NCBI RefSeq assembly: GCF_964275005.1 | Contig: NC_092685.1 | Location: 10,503,654 to 10,567,653 of the forward strand | Source of the DNA: Diadema setosum | Lineage: Eukaryota > Echinodermata > Echinoidea > Diadematoida > Diadematidae | Direction: 5' to 3' | Length of the DNA: 64,000 nt | In this document: in pieces, positions 1-10,996 of the stretch | Position numbering within the stretch: position 1 is the first letter of the stretch | How the letters are laid out: every line of letters starts with the position of its first letter | The notes under the pieces: model-generated | The model's input: the letters and a program-made list of their open reading frames with translations, nothing else | The model's database searches: none | Told to the model about the DNA's origin: nothing | Translations under genes and position numbers: made by a program

Positions 1-1261
1 TTTTATTGTCAGGGAAAACGAAATACATAACAGGAAGCAGACCTATATCAATGTACTTACATCATGACGAGCGGTTGCGAAACACACACACACACACACA
101 CATACACATACAAAGACCTTGAAATTAAATAATATCAACGAAGCGTTGCCCTAACTGAAATTATACGATATCAACAGAATTTAAAGAACATAAGATACTG
201 TGGTTATATTTTCATAGATAAACATCCAGTCAGAGTAGGTCAAAATCTACATCTCAAGTGCTACCAAATTTCAAATTAAACTGTTATCATTAGATCATCA
301 GCATAAATAATTGATCTTTATCATTCTGATGAATGCCATATTTTATGTAAAAAAAAACATTCTTTGAATATGATAATTACTGTCATGTGACATAATTATT
401 ATGAAAAAAACCCACTATAATACACTCAAGCAAATTATTATATTGCCATCAAACGTAATGTATAGAAACAGCTATACGTTAAATCATCAAAATGAGGTGA
501 ACGTGACATGTTATAACAAACTAAAGTAAAGCTTTAAAATATCTAAAAAGTACTCCTCTTTATCAATCATAAACCCAACATTAGAGAAACAGCTGGGCTG
601 CCACTCTCAATGTCGTAATCAACTTGTACACTATTATTATCTCTCAGTCAAAATTGGATAGAAGTATTTTGTGGAATACGATTTAGACTTTTATACTTGT
701 GCAACTTGATAATCTTGAAATTGGGGGCAGAGGGAACACATTATGCATCTTATAGTGCTCATGTCAATGAGTCCTGTCAAGGGGGTGAAATTGGACCCAT
801 GACGAGATGAAAACAGATTGCCCCCAACCAAGCTTTCCAACTTGTGGACCCAAACAGGCCGCCACTGTCACTATCCCGGATATCGTTGCTTCTTTACTAA
901 GTTATTGACATTATCAATTAACATATCTACATAAATACCTACACATGCAAGATGTCACTTCGCTGCACAAATTCAGTCAGCAAGGGTCCAGTAAAGACAT
1001 GTAGGCAGAATTTGCACATTTTACCAAGGGGGGGGGGGGGTCCTAAGATAAAATTGAATATCTCTATACAGATTTAGGTAATGGATGATTTTGCAACAAA
1101 ATAATTTTGAAATTGAATCCCATCCAACCAACTCCCACGGGGATGCAGCCAGGACACTGCTCTGTATTTCGTTACAAACGTGTCAAAATACAAAGTGAAT
1201 TTTTTGAATTTTTATTATCAGGTAAAAGAGCAAATATCTATCATTCTTATCTCAAAGCATC
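1..1261. other. Intergenic, no gene seen
   Basis: AT-rich sequence with only short A, CA and G runs (for example a G run near 1028). No reading frame resembles a known protein. I see no structured element. Confidence 0.6.
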
Positions 1262-1510
1262 CAAAATTTAGGCTACAGCTCGATATTTCGAAGGTCTGTC
1301 GTTCATTCGGTTCGTTATTTCGAAATGTCTATTCTTAAAAAAAAAGGAAAAAAAGTTCGTTCATCCGAAAATAAAAGAAGGTTCATTCATCCCAAAATGA
1401 AGACGGGCTCTTTAATTCTAAAAATGAAAAAAAAAAAAGAAGGATTTATCAATCCGAAAATCAAGTAGCGCTCATTAATCCGAAACTAAAGGGGATTCGA
1501 TACTCCGAAA
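1262..1510. repeat. Degenerate tandem repeat, unit about 35 bp, TTCATCCGAAAAT-like
   Basis: The phrases TTCGTTCATCCGAAAAT, TTCATTCATCCCAAAATG, TTTATCAATCCGAAAATC, CTCATTAATCCGAAACT and TACTCCGAAAAT follow one another at roughly 35-base steps, each preceded by A-rich spacers. Too diverged to be a recent satellite. Confidence 0.55.
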
Positions 1511-1829
1511 ATAAGATAAACATCTTTGAGTTGAAAACGTACTGTGCCGTAATTCAAACGGAAAATATGATATACTATAGGGATGTTGACTCTTTCCACC
1601 TCCCTGGATGTAGGCCTATAACGTAGTCTCAGAGGAGGAGGATACATTCCTGGGCAAAACGTATTTTGCCTCAAGCAGCTGGGTAAATAGATATCTGATT
1701 CCTGAAGAATGTTGATGTGCTTTCCTCCTTGAAACACCTAGTTCCTCATTCCTCTAAGTCCTTCTTTCCCTTTTTATCTTCTTCTTCCTTCTTTCGCCCT
1801 CCTCCTCCTCCTCCTCTAACGGCCTCCAT

Positions 1830-1830
1830 C

Positions 1831-1883
<53 letters not shown>

Positions 1884-1945
1884 TATCGACATCATCATCA
1901 TCATTATCGACATCATCATCATTATCATCATCATCAACATACCAT
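1830..1945. repeat. (TCA)n microsatellite
   Basis: Nearly pure TCA/ATC repeat. It produces poly-Ile and poly-Met frames that are not genes. Confidence 0.9.
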
Positions 1946-2767
1946 CATCAGAGCATACAAAATTGAGACAAGGGTGTACCAACGAAAAAAGAAAGTGATA
2001 GAAATAACAAACAAATAAAAAAACCATGATATATATTTAATAAACAGTACATCTCAACTGAAAAAATATAATCAATAAACTTCATTCCATTTTCGCACCC
2101 ATGCAATCTCCCTTTCTGACGAGCCTGTTGGTAAATAATGCATAATTACTACGTACGGGTAATGAGTCATTTGATGAGTTTCCTGGCATCCATGCATCAC
2201 CGACTCGGCGTCCGATTGACTCCTCTTCAGAATGAGACTTGTAACTAGTGGTATAAATATATCCTGGGACCATTTTGCATGCATAGACCCACAAGGCAAC
2301 TCAAAATCAGGTTTTACAGAGTAGCTTTCTGTAAGTTGGTACATGCGTAAAGTCCGTATAGACAGTACATGCCGCGATGAGGGGATCCAGAGTTTTCAAA
2401 GAGATTTTCCTCCTATGCTCTTTGAGAGTTTTTACATCACACTAGGCATGAGGTTGTCTGTTCCTCATGGAGTGATGAGATAAATAATCATCAATGGTAA
2501 CTCTTCCCCAGGGGAGGGTACATAGGCCTACATGTAGTATGGTCACTACATGGTCATTCCCCCTAGTTTTGTAGCCATCCATGTAGGCCTACTCCGCGAA
2601 GTAACCTATAATCCCAATCTAAAGCTCACTCCGTTATCTGGCTTTGAACCAAACCGAAAGCTGTACACGTAAAACTTCTGTCGTGATGTAGTGATGATTA
2701 ATTAGCTCACATTTCTTTGCATAGCAGCTCGTCGACATATTTTCAATTATCTCTTTCATGGAATATA

Positions 2768-3017
2768 TGAAGGGTTTGTTTGCAAAAACCGATAAGTCCA
2801 TTTTTGAAGATTTTGAAGTACGATCTCTGTCATAAAATACAAAATAATACCTTTTAAAATGATATATTGGTCACTCCATATAAAGGTATATTTTTGAAGT
2901 TATTGTCAAAAGAAGCAAAATTTTTCTTATTATTCTCTTTATTTTTCTTGACCTTTAATCGCAAATATCTCCATTTGGCAAATATGGACTTACCGGTTTT
3001 TGCAAACAAACTCTTCA
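2768..3017 (+). mobile_element. MITE family C, copy 1 (about 250 bp)
   Basis: The ends are inverted repeats of about 34 bp, beginning TGAAGRGTTTGTTTGCAAAA. The interior is nearly the same as copy 2 at 49986-50233. TATA stands on both sides (2764-2767 and 3018-3021), which fits a TA-type target duplication. No coding capacity. Confidence 0.8.
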
Positions 3018-3021
3018 TATA

Positions 3022-3199
3022 CAGGGCTGCCAACATTGGAAACTACTTGAGAGTGAGACTCCCATAGGCCAATGCTATAATTTTGGAGTCAAAATGAGTG
3101 AGATCAATAGAAATGCATGCAAATGAAATAAAGTTTTAGAGTGAGAAAGGACCAAAATGAGAGAGTCTCACTCTCAATGAGTGAGGGTTGGCAGCCCTG
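3022..3199 (+). mobile_element. Small hAT-like MITE abutting family C copy 1
   Basis: Ends are CAGGGCTGCCAAC and its inverse GTTGGCAGCCCTG, followed on both sides by TTGAGAGTGAGACTC-like sequence, so the inverted repeats are about 40 bp with gaps. The CAGGG start fits hAT termini. No clean 8-bp duplication is visible, perhaps because it lies directly against the neighbouring element. Confidence 0.65.
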
Positions 3200-3561
3200 A
3201 ATATAGTTGATGAAAGATCAAGAACCTCATTCGTCAAGGCAACATAACCAGTGGCACATGTACTATTATATGGTGCTTTGCAGTTCTGGCGGGTACAAAC
3301 TCTCATAGTTTGCCACTCAGTATTAATACATACTCTCATCGTCAGGCTATTATTAAGTTACATTTTCAAACAGAAGCAGAAAAAAAAAATCACTTGTAAT
3401 TACAATTATTTTATTCATAATGGAGATGTTAATTAAGTCATCGGAGTGCAAGGCAGAGAACAAGACCACAAAGAAGGGGAGAATAATGTATGACCATCCA
3501 GCTAAATCTGCTACTTCTTTTGTCGTTAGAGGGCGTTTGTGATGCCTGGAGTTACACGAAG

Positions 3562-3843
3562 ATGGCAGCCTCCAGTCTTTCTATGTCGTCCGAGCGGATG
3601 TCACGGAAATACGTAAAATCACTATTTTACGTTCTTATAGTGTTCTCATTATTTCATCTAGTGTCAGTTTTGATTGTTCTTGTTCCAAATGGAGACAGTT
3701 TGTTAATATTATACCCGTTATCAACGCTTAAACCGTGGTGCATATTGTATGGTGTGCTGCAATGCGTTGGAAGTTGGCACTTATCGCGTTCACATCCACG
3801 GGACGACGCTGATTGCGGCGGCCTGAGCTCAAGCGGTGGAAAG
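3562..3843 (+). CDS. PIGF: PIGF exon 1
   Basis: Encodes residues 1-94, with the first membrane span (LFYVLIVFSLFHLV). It ends in phase 0 at a GTATGC donor. The hydrophilic stretch after the second hydrophobic block (SHPRDDADCGG) is richer in charge than the human protein and accounts for part of the extra length. Confidence 0.8.
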
Positions 3844-6800
3844 GTATGCTCATCTCGCTAGCGGTTAGCGGCTTTCCGGCCCTATCACTGGCGTCTGGTC
3901 GGGCTACTTACATCAAGTATTCAAAGACTAAATGTTTCACCCCTTTTCAAAATGGGGCATTCTCTTGAAATAGGCCCGACCTGATATTACGGCGGCTTAC
4001 CAGCAAAATGGTAAAATAGAATAAATATACTAGATTCATGGAGGTACAAACGTTTGTAGCTCCAGACCATGATTCTATGGAAGATTCGTATGTAAACCTA
4101 AAGTACAATAGGCCAGGCTAGCCCGACCAGACGCGCTGTGTTTACAGCGACGAAGCTGTGTATGATTTAGTTACGTATAACCTAGTAAAGCAACTAGTCT
4201 TTTCTGTATTTATGAATGGGGTGATTATTAAACAAGGGAGGGTGGATGATCAAAAAGTAAAAAGAAGTATGAGTATGGGTCCTCACTCATAGTTAAGCAC
4301 TGTGTGGACACAAAAATCAACGCACTCAAAGGGGCAGGAGTTTAACCTCAAGGTTTCCTAACCTCCAGGTTAAGCTTTGTTGTGTGGACGCACGTCGAAG
4401 TTAGGGGGCAAGAGCTTAACCTCGAAGTTACGTTCAGACGACAAGCCCTAATAGGGCTTGTCGTCTGAACGTAACTATTGTTTGCCTTTACAGCGGGCTT
4501 TATAGTCCCACACATCGAAGTTTAAACTTTATACAGCGATTTAGAATGTTCCCCCAGCCATACTGAAAGAAATGCCAATGAGTCTGTAGTTGATCCTAGA
4601 TAGTTAAAAAAAAATTTAAAGACCCCAGAAACTATATCGAAAGTAATGAACAATGGAAGATTTCATGTGCATCATGAAAGTTTTGACAATGATTCTGATG
4701 TACTTTAGTTGTTTTGCCCCACAGAGTCTGAAGGGACCACATGCCATTTTGCATTTCATCACATCAACAATCAAGACAGCTCTGAAATATGGACTGCTGC
4801 TGTGCCTTAGCTCCATACTCTTCCACACTGTGGCTGTGCTGTATGGAGCTCCACTCACAGAGTAAGGCATCTAGTTGGTGGCGCTAACATGTACACTGTA
4901 TATACACAGGATATAATTTTTGCATTTCCTGCTTTATGAAATGAAATAATGTAACCTAACCTCAGTAACTGAACCTTATGTATAGTGATACTGCATATAC
5001 ATTCATGAATGTGAAATTTTGTGCTTCAGGTCGAGTAATTTTAGTGTCATATTTTTTTCTTTTTGCAGTTGCTGAAACTGCTTTGATTATCTGTTAAATG
5101 TGGAATTTTCAGGACTTTCCATGTCATGATAGTTCCAGTGTTAGGCTTCCCTTGATATTCCTACAGTCAAGAATATTACCATAGCAAATTGCTATGCATA
5201 TTAGATATGACTGCTATACAAAATGTAATTTGTATAGCAATTTCATTTCATACTTGTAGAATAGTATACCAATTTGTGCAAAATATTTGTTCATTGACTT
5301 AAATTGCTATTCAAAGTCAAGAAAGGAAATTATTCCCTGAAATATCAACTAACATCATTTTTAGTTTAGTTTTTTTTTGTTTTTTGAAAAAGCAAAAGAA
5401 AGTGCTCCTTTGACTAAAAAAACATATTCATTGCAAAATGATAAGAGCTTTAGAGTGGTTGGATGTGAAATATACCAGTACTATTTCTTCAGAAATTGCA
5501 ATTTGTGTGTAGACTGATTGGAGATGTGTGACACATTGACATCTAATCTTTTGTCTGTCATTTTGCAAAATCATATGAAAATATGAAAGCATGAAATTGT
5601 TTATCTTTCTTATTTTTGTCTTGTATTCAAACACTTTTCTTCATTTACATGTAAGATAAATCTCTATCAAAGTTAACTTGAATATGGATTAGAGAGTTTA
5701 AGTACCTACATGTATCTGCATGTTTGTGTACAACCAGATCAGTCCAGGAAACTGCCATCTTTGCAGTGCTCCTGACCACATTGGTTGCCCTACCTACATT
5801 CTTCATGATTGGAACAGATGGTGAACAGCTCAACAGGATATTCAAAACCAGAAAGTATGTCAAATAATGAAGAAATTATGTTTTTCGTTGTAAGAACAGT
5901 AATGATGATTGTTTAAAAGCAAATGTAAGGAACTTGATCGCTGGTTTCATGAAAAAATGTTCTTCATTAAATTCTCCACTCTTTTAGTCAACTTCATATC
6001 GTCGCTGGGGTGATAAGACCTTGTACTGTATCTGCAATTTTGGTGAAAATGAGTTTTATGGATTAATGGTCAAATAATGGGTTAAGTGATGTCCTGTCCA
6101 ATTCCCAACTGTCTTACTCCAAAAATGAAGCCACCACAGCATGTCAAAGGAAAGGCTATCCCATTTGCCACAGTGCTTTGGCCGCCATGTTTTTTGGCTC
6201 TCCTGAACATTTGACATTTTGTAGATACGAGGTCTTATCACCCCAGCGACGATATAAAGTCTTTGATTCTTGTGACCCACTTACTGACCATTCTAATCTG
6301 TATTTTTATGGTTTCATCTGAAACCATTAACCGCAATGTGTGAAATTAATAAGTAATCTTCCAATAACCAATAGTTCTGATGTTGTACAGTTTTATTGTC
6401 CCCGCCGAACGAGTTCGAGCAGGGGACTATGAAACGGGCTCCGTACGTGTGTGTGTCCGTGTGTCCGTCCGTGCGTCCGTGTGTGCGTCCGTGTGTGATC
6501 AAAATCTTCAATTTGCTACTTCTCTGTCATTTATGAGCCAATTTTGATTCTGTTTGCTTTATATGATAGCACTACATGGGAGCTCTGAAACTTCTACACA
6601 GAATTTCAGTCGTGACCTTTGACCTTGACCTTTGACCTATATTGTACATTTTGCTACAAAATGCTACTCCTTCGCCATTTCTAACCCGATTTCGATTCCG
6701 TTTGCTTTATGTGATGGCACTAGGTGAGGGCTTCAAAACTTCTACACAGAATTTTGACCTTTGACTTCTTTGACCTTTGACCTTGATTTTTGACCTGTAT

Positions 6801-8273
6801 GTACATTTTGCTACAAAATGCTACTCCTTCGCCATTTCTTACCCGATTTCGATTCCGTTTGCTTTATGTGATGGCACTAGGTGAGGGCTTCAAAACTTCT
6901 ACACAGAATTTTGACCTTTGACTTCTTTGACCTTTGACCTTGATTTTTGACCTGTTTTGTACATATTGCTACAAAATGCTACTCCTTCGCCATTTCTTAC
7001 CCGATTTCGATTCTGTTTGCTTTATGTGATGGCACTAGGTGAGGGCTTCAAAACTTCTACACAGAATTTTGACCTTTGACTTCTTTGACCTTTGACCTTA
7101 ATTTTTGACCTACATTTTTTGTACATTTTGCTACAAAATGCTACTCCTTCGCCATTTCTTACCCGATTTTGATTCCGTTTGCTTTATGTGATGGCACTAG
7201 GTGAGCGCTTCAAAACTTCTACACAGAATTTTGACCTTTGACTTCTTTGACCTTTGACCTTGATTTTTGACCTACAAATTTGTATATTGTACATTTTGCT
7301 AAAAAATGCTACTTCCGGCGGGGACATATATTACGCACCGCGTAATTTCTACTTTTCTTTGTTTAATATACAAATTTGTAGTTGTTCGAATTGGACATAT
7401 TTGCCCTACTGTTTTAAAGATAGGAATCCCTATTTTGCCTTTAAAAAAAAAAATTGTTTTTTAAAAACTATTTACTTTCAATAATTATATGAGCACAAAG
7501 AATGTGATCTTTTTGTGTGTTGTCAGACTTCAAGCTGGAATTGAGACTGGTCTGGTGTACATAGTTGTAGCTAGTCTGCTGGGAGCATGGCTTGGAGCTT
7601 TTCCCATCCCCCTTGATTGGGATCGTCCATGGCAGGTGAGGTGGAATCAAACAAGTGTGACCAAGATTTCCATGTTTAGTTACCCATTGAATACCATCAA
7701 GGATGATACACAGGTTTTATTGGCAAGAACTCTCACATTTACATGTCTAGCCCTCATATTCATTGCAAGATCTATTTGTGTGTGTACGTGGGGGGGGGGG
7801 GGATGAACCCTATACTCCTTGACATGCTGCTGAGTTTTCAGCCAGTGGTAAAGTTGTAAGTCGTAATCATCTAGTGCTGGATGTATAAGTAATAGAAATT
7901 GACTGTAGAAAAACATTTATTGACAGATAGACTAGTATCAGCTGGGGAACTGTGGAGGATTACCTAAAATGAATGGAATCAGTCATACTTATACAGCTTG
8001 CCAGTGATTTGAAACTGGTATATAAATACTAGAAACCATGACTGTCACTTAGCTTTGCAAGCATTCTTACATTGTATATAATATTTCTTGTCTATTTCTT
8101 TTTCTGTAATTTCCCCATATGTGAAATTATTTCAGAAATGGCCCATTTCATGCTGCATAGGTGCTCTTATTGGCCATGCTGTTGGGCTGGGTGCAGCAGT
8201 GGTACACTGTGGGCGCATGTTGAGCACAGAGGTGGTGGATACAGCCTCGGACAGAAAGAGCAAAAACTTTTAG
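3562..8273 (+). CDS. PIGF: PIGF, GPI-anchor biosynthesis protein F (5 exons, complete)
   Basis: Exons: 3562-3843, 4725-4861, 5738-5854, 7527-7635, 8136-8273 (stop TAG). Each junction has GT/AG and the phases close to about 260 residues; human PIGF is about 219. The family is a multi-pass ER membrane protein that partners PIGO and PIGG in adding ethanolamine phosphate to the GPI mannoses. Seen: hydrophobic segments at about residues 21-41, 117-136, 144-164, 186-206 and 217-239, and the family signatures VLYGAPLTE, GAWLGAFPIPLDWDRPWQ and KWPISC. The start at 3562 has A at -3 and G at +4. An in-frame ATG at 3490 has a weak context and would add 24 residues, and Met-13 (MSRKYVK) aligns best with the human N-terminus, so the start is the least sure part. 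Several TIR elements sit in introns 1 and 3. Confidence 0.93.
3891..4134. mobile_element. Foldback element in PIGF intron 1
   Basis: A perfect 16-bp inverted repeat, GCGTCTGGTCGGGCTA at 3891-3906 and its complement at 4119-4134, encloses about 210 bp. It begins about 48 bases inside the intron. The class is not clear. Confidence 0.6.
4427..4475. repeat. Perfect 24-bp palindrome with one-base centre
   Basis: Arms 4427-4450 and 4452-4475 are exact inverse copies (GTTACGTTCAGACG... inward). It lies in a 4300-4530 stretch that repeats phrases such as AACCTCGAAGTTA and TGTGTGGACGCA, so it is probably the core of a foldback element. Confidence 0.8.
5996..6255 (+). mobile_element. MITE family D, copy 1, in PIGF intron 3
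   Basis: A 26-bp perfect terminal inverted repeat (ATATCGTCGCTGGGGTGATA, continuing AGACCT) flanks about 205 bp. The related copy 2 lies at 10529-10996 in reverse orientation. Confidence 0.8.
6393..7357 (+). mobile_element. Family A modular hairpin-ended repeat, copy 1 (PIGF intron 3)
   Basis: Inverted ends GTCCCCGCCG (6398-6407) and CGGCGGGGAC (7316-7325). The left end folds as a nested hairpin (GTCCCC/GGGGAC outside, CGAAC/GTTCG inside); next to it is a GTCC/GTGT-type microsatellite. The interior is about four tandem units of about 158 bp, each with TTGACCTTTGACCTT. Beyond the right inverted end is a second hairpin, ATTACGCACCGCGTAAT, also conserved in copy 2. No coding capacity. Confidence 0.75.
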
Positions 8274-8411
8274 CCCAGAGACTCAAGGACTTGAAATACA
8301 CCCATGGTACATCCCAGTTCCAAATAGGTGCATGTGTATTTGTGCATTATTCAAAAGGCGTAGACTTGTCTTGCAGACTGCAAACCAAGCTTTTGAATTT
8401 GTGTTGTCAAC

Positions 8412-8417
8412 AATAAA
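8412..8417 (+). terminator. Candidate PIGF poly(A) signal
   Basis: A perfect AATAAA lies 139 bases after the PIGF stop codon, with T/GT-rich sequence from about 8495. A second AATAAA at 10309-10314 could end a longer 3' UTR, which would then contain both TA-flanked MITEs at 8721-8906 and 9156-9363. Confidence 0.55.
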
Positions 8418-8720
8418 ATATTCCTGTTATTGAGAGAATGGACAGATGTGATAGTGGAAGAGACTTCTGTTTTGTCTAAAAGATAGTTCCCAATTTGTTT
8501 GTTGTTTGTGTGTTTTGTTTTGTCCTGTTTTGTTTTTTGTTTTTATGCCCCCACCCACACATAGTGTGTATTGGGGTGTGTAGGAATCACTCTCGGGTCA
8601 GGTGTCCAGGCGGTTGGTCAGGCAGTCAGTTGGATGCAAAATCTTGTAGTTCGGATGCTGTGTCAGGAAGGGGTCACATTGTTAAAGTTGACATCTTCAT
8701 CTTTGGGTTCAGTGATATTA

Positions 8721-8906
8721 CAGTGGACTCCTGTTATAATGAAGTCCTTGGGACTTGCAACTTTCTTTCGTTATATCGAAATTCCGTTACAACCCAACAA
8801 ATAGACAGTAGAAATACATAGAGTGGATAATGTTGTGGCCTGAATTTTTACTTCGTTGTAACCGAAATTTTGCTATAACTGTTTTCGTTATAACGGGAGT
8901 GCACCT
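8721..8906 (+). mobile_element. TA-flanked MITE, Tigger/pogo-like (family K, copy 1)
   Basis: Starts CAGTGGACTCCTGTTATAA and ends with the imperfect inverse. TA stands on both sides (8719-8720, 8907-8908). The GTTATAACGAA-type subterminal repeats resemble pogo/Tigger-derived MITEs. It may lie in a long PIGF 3' UTR. Confidence 0.6.
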
Positions 8907-9155
8907 TATGTTCTTGGTAGTGTCAGACTTTATGAAGAATTTATTGCAGAGGGAGTTTTATTTGACTGAAAGAAAACATTTACTTTTATTCAATTTTAGT
9001 ACAAGAAAGAAAAATGTTAAAGGTACTATCCATAGAAATGTAATGAACATGACACTCTCAGCTAATAGTAATTGTAATACGTGTAGCATCCTTTGTCATG
9101 GTTACTGTGATGTATCTTGTCTAAAAATCCTTGTAGTTTTTTGTGTGAATTGATA

Positions 9156-9363
9156 CAGTGAAAACTCGATATAAAGAGATTTGACATAACAAAGTACACG
9201 TATCTTATCTATGTAACAAACTTATTTCTCCGGTCCCAATGAATTTAAATCCTTTGTTTTGTATTGTTTATTGACTACTGATATAACGAAATAGCTGATA
9301 CAGAGAACAAAATTCTGTTAATTGTCTTGGTCCCAAGGATCTTTGTTTATTGAGTTTCCACTG
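9156..9363 (+). mobile_element. TA-flanked MITE, family K, copy 2
   Basis: Ends CAGTGAAAACTC and inverse of CAGTGGAAACTC; TA duplicated at 9154-9155 and 9364-9365. The interior (TCCGGTCCCAATGAA, GATATAACGAAATAG) is related to copy 1 in style but much diverged. Confidence 0.7.
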
Positions 9364-9365
9364 TA

Positions 9366-10528
9366 CTGATTTTACATGTTTTCTGTGAAGGAATATTTTT
9401 GAAGTGCAGTTTCCTGTGCTTTTCATTATGGCTTTGATAGATAAAGTGTCAAATACTAGAAGTTTCCTTAAAATTGGGCATAATATTATGGAACTAAATA
9501 ATAATGTGTTCTTTAGGAATCAGAAAGAAATATAGTTATCCTTTACATCAAATAATTCTTGTGTTTAAACCAAAACTGTGAAAAATTTCAGGCTTCAAAA
9601 GGGTTGTAATCACTAAATTATTGTTCAAAAATATGCATTTTTTGTTTTGATTTTTTTTTTCATGAAAACCTCAGATGAGAGATAAGTAAGGTGATGGGAA
9701 AAGGAGGCCCAGTTTGAACCGTTAGTCCACAACATGATGAGACAGTGGGGTTGTGTTTATGACCACACAGACTTTTGTGAACAGAGGTGGAACATTGTTG
9801 AGAGACTTGGCATTAGCCCTAGGGGAAAAAAAAAAATCTTGTGCAATAGCATTGTGTGTTTATTGGTTTGAGAGAACCCAGGATATTGTGACAAAGCCAA
9901 AGTATACATAATGTCACCGTAGTTCCTCGCAGTATGTAACCTTATTGTTGACAAAACACATTGGCTCATGGATGTAATCAGTATTTAATTTTATGGGTTA
10001 AAACAGAAATCTTCTTGTTTAGAAAGTAAAAAAGTGTATGGGAAGGGGCTCATTGCCATGATGGTGTGCAGATGTTTAAAAAATTTGTCAGTGTGACAGG
10101 CGAGTGACTGAATGTACATTTTGTGCATAGCCTGCTTGTAAGGGATTGCATGATGCTTCAGAGGGAGTACACTGAGATATTTCATGTGTGTGACGTTGAA
10201 TGCATGACCATGTAGAGTATCTCATCCTATGCGAGTGTAGGAATGCTACATGGTGCTGGTAACTGTCTTGCAACTACATGTACATGTATGTATATATCTG
10301 CAGTTTTTAATAAAATGAACCTAAAATCAATCTCCGAATTCTGAATGTGTTGACAATCATTGTTGGTAGAGTTGTGGTTTGAAATGGTTAATGTTGTTTA
10401 TCAATTTCTCCAAGTGAATATTTGATTTCATAATGGACTGAAGGTCACACACCTTACTTTGATTTGCACATTGGTCCATTACTTGAAATACATTGTAATA
10501 CTTTGACAGTGTGAGACACACTAGCATA
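9366..10528. other. 3' flank of PIGF, no gene seen
   Basis: No supported coding frame. It holds only the distal AATAAA at 10309 and short CATGTA-rich runs. It could be 3' UTR. Confidence 0.5.
10309..10314 (+). terminator. Alternative distal poly(A) signal for PIGF
   Basis: AATAAA about 2 kb past the PIGF stop, with no other + strand gene to serve. Use cannot be decided from sequence. Confidence 0.3.

Positions 10529-10996
<468 letters not shown>

Noticed and set aside
1717-2027. Poly-Ile and poly-Met frames
   Set aside because: Product of the (TCA)n microsatellite.
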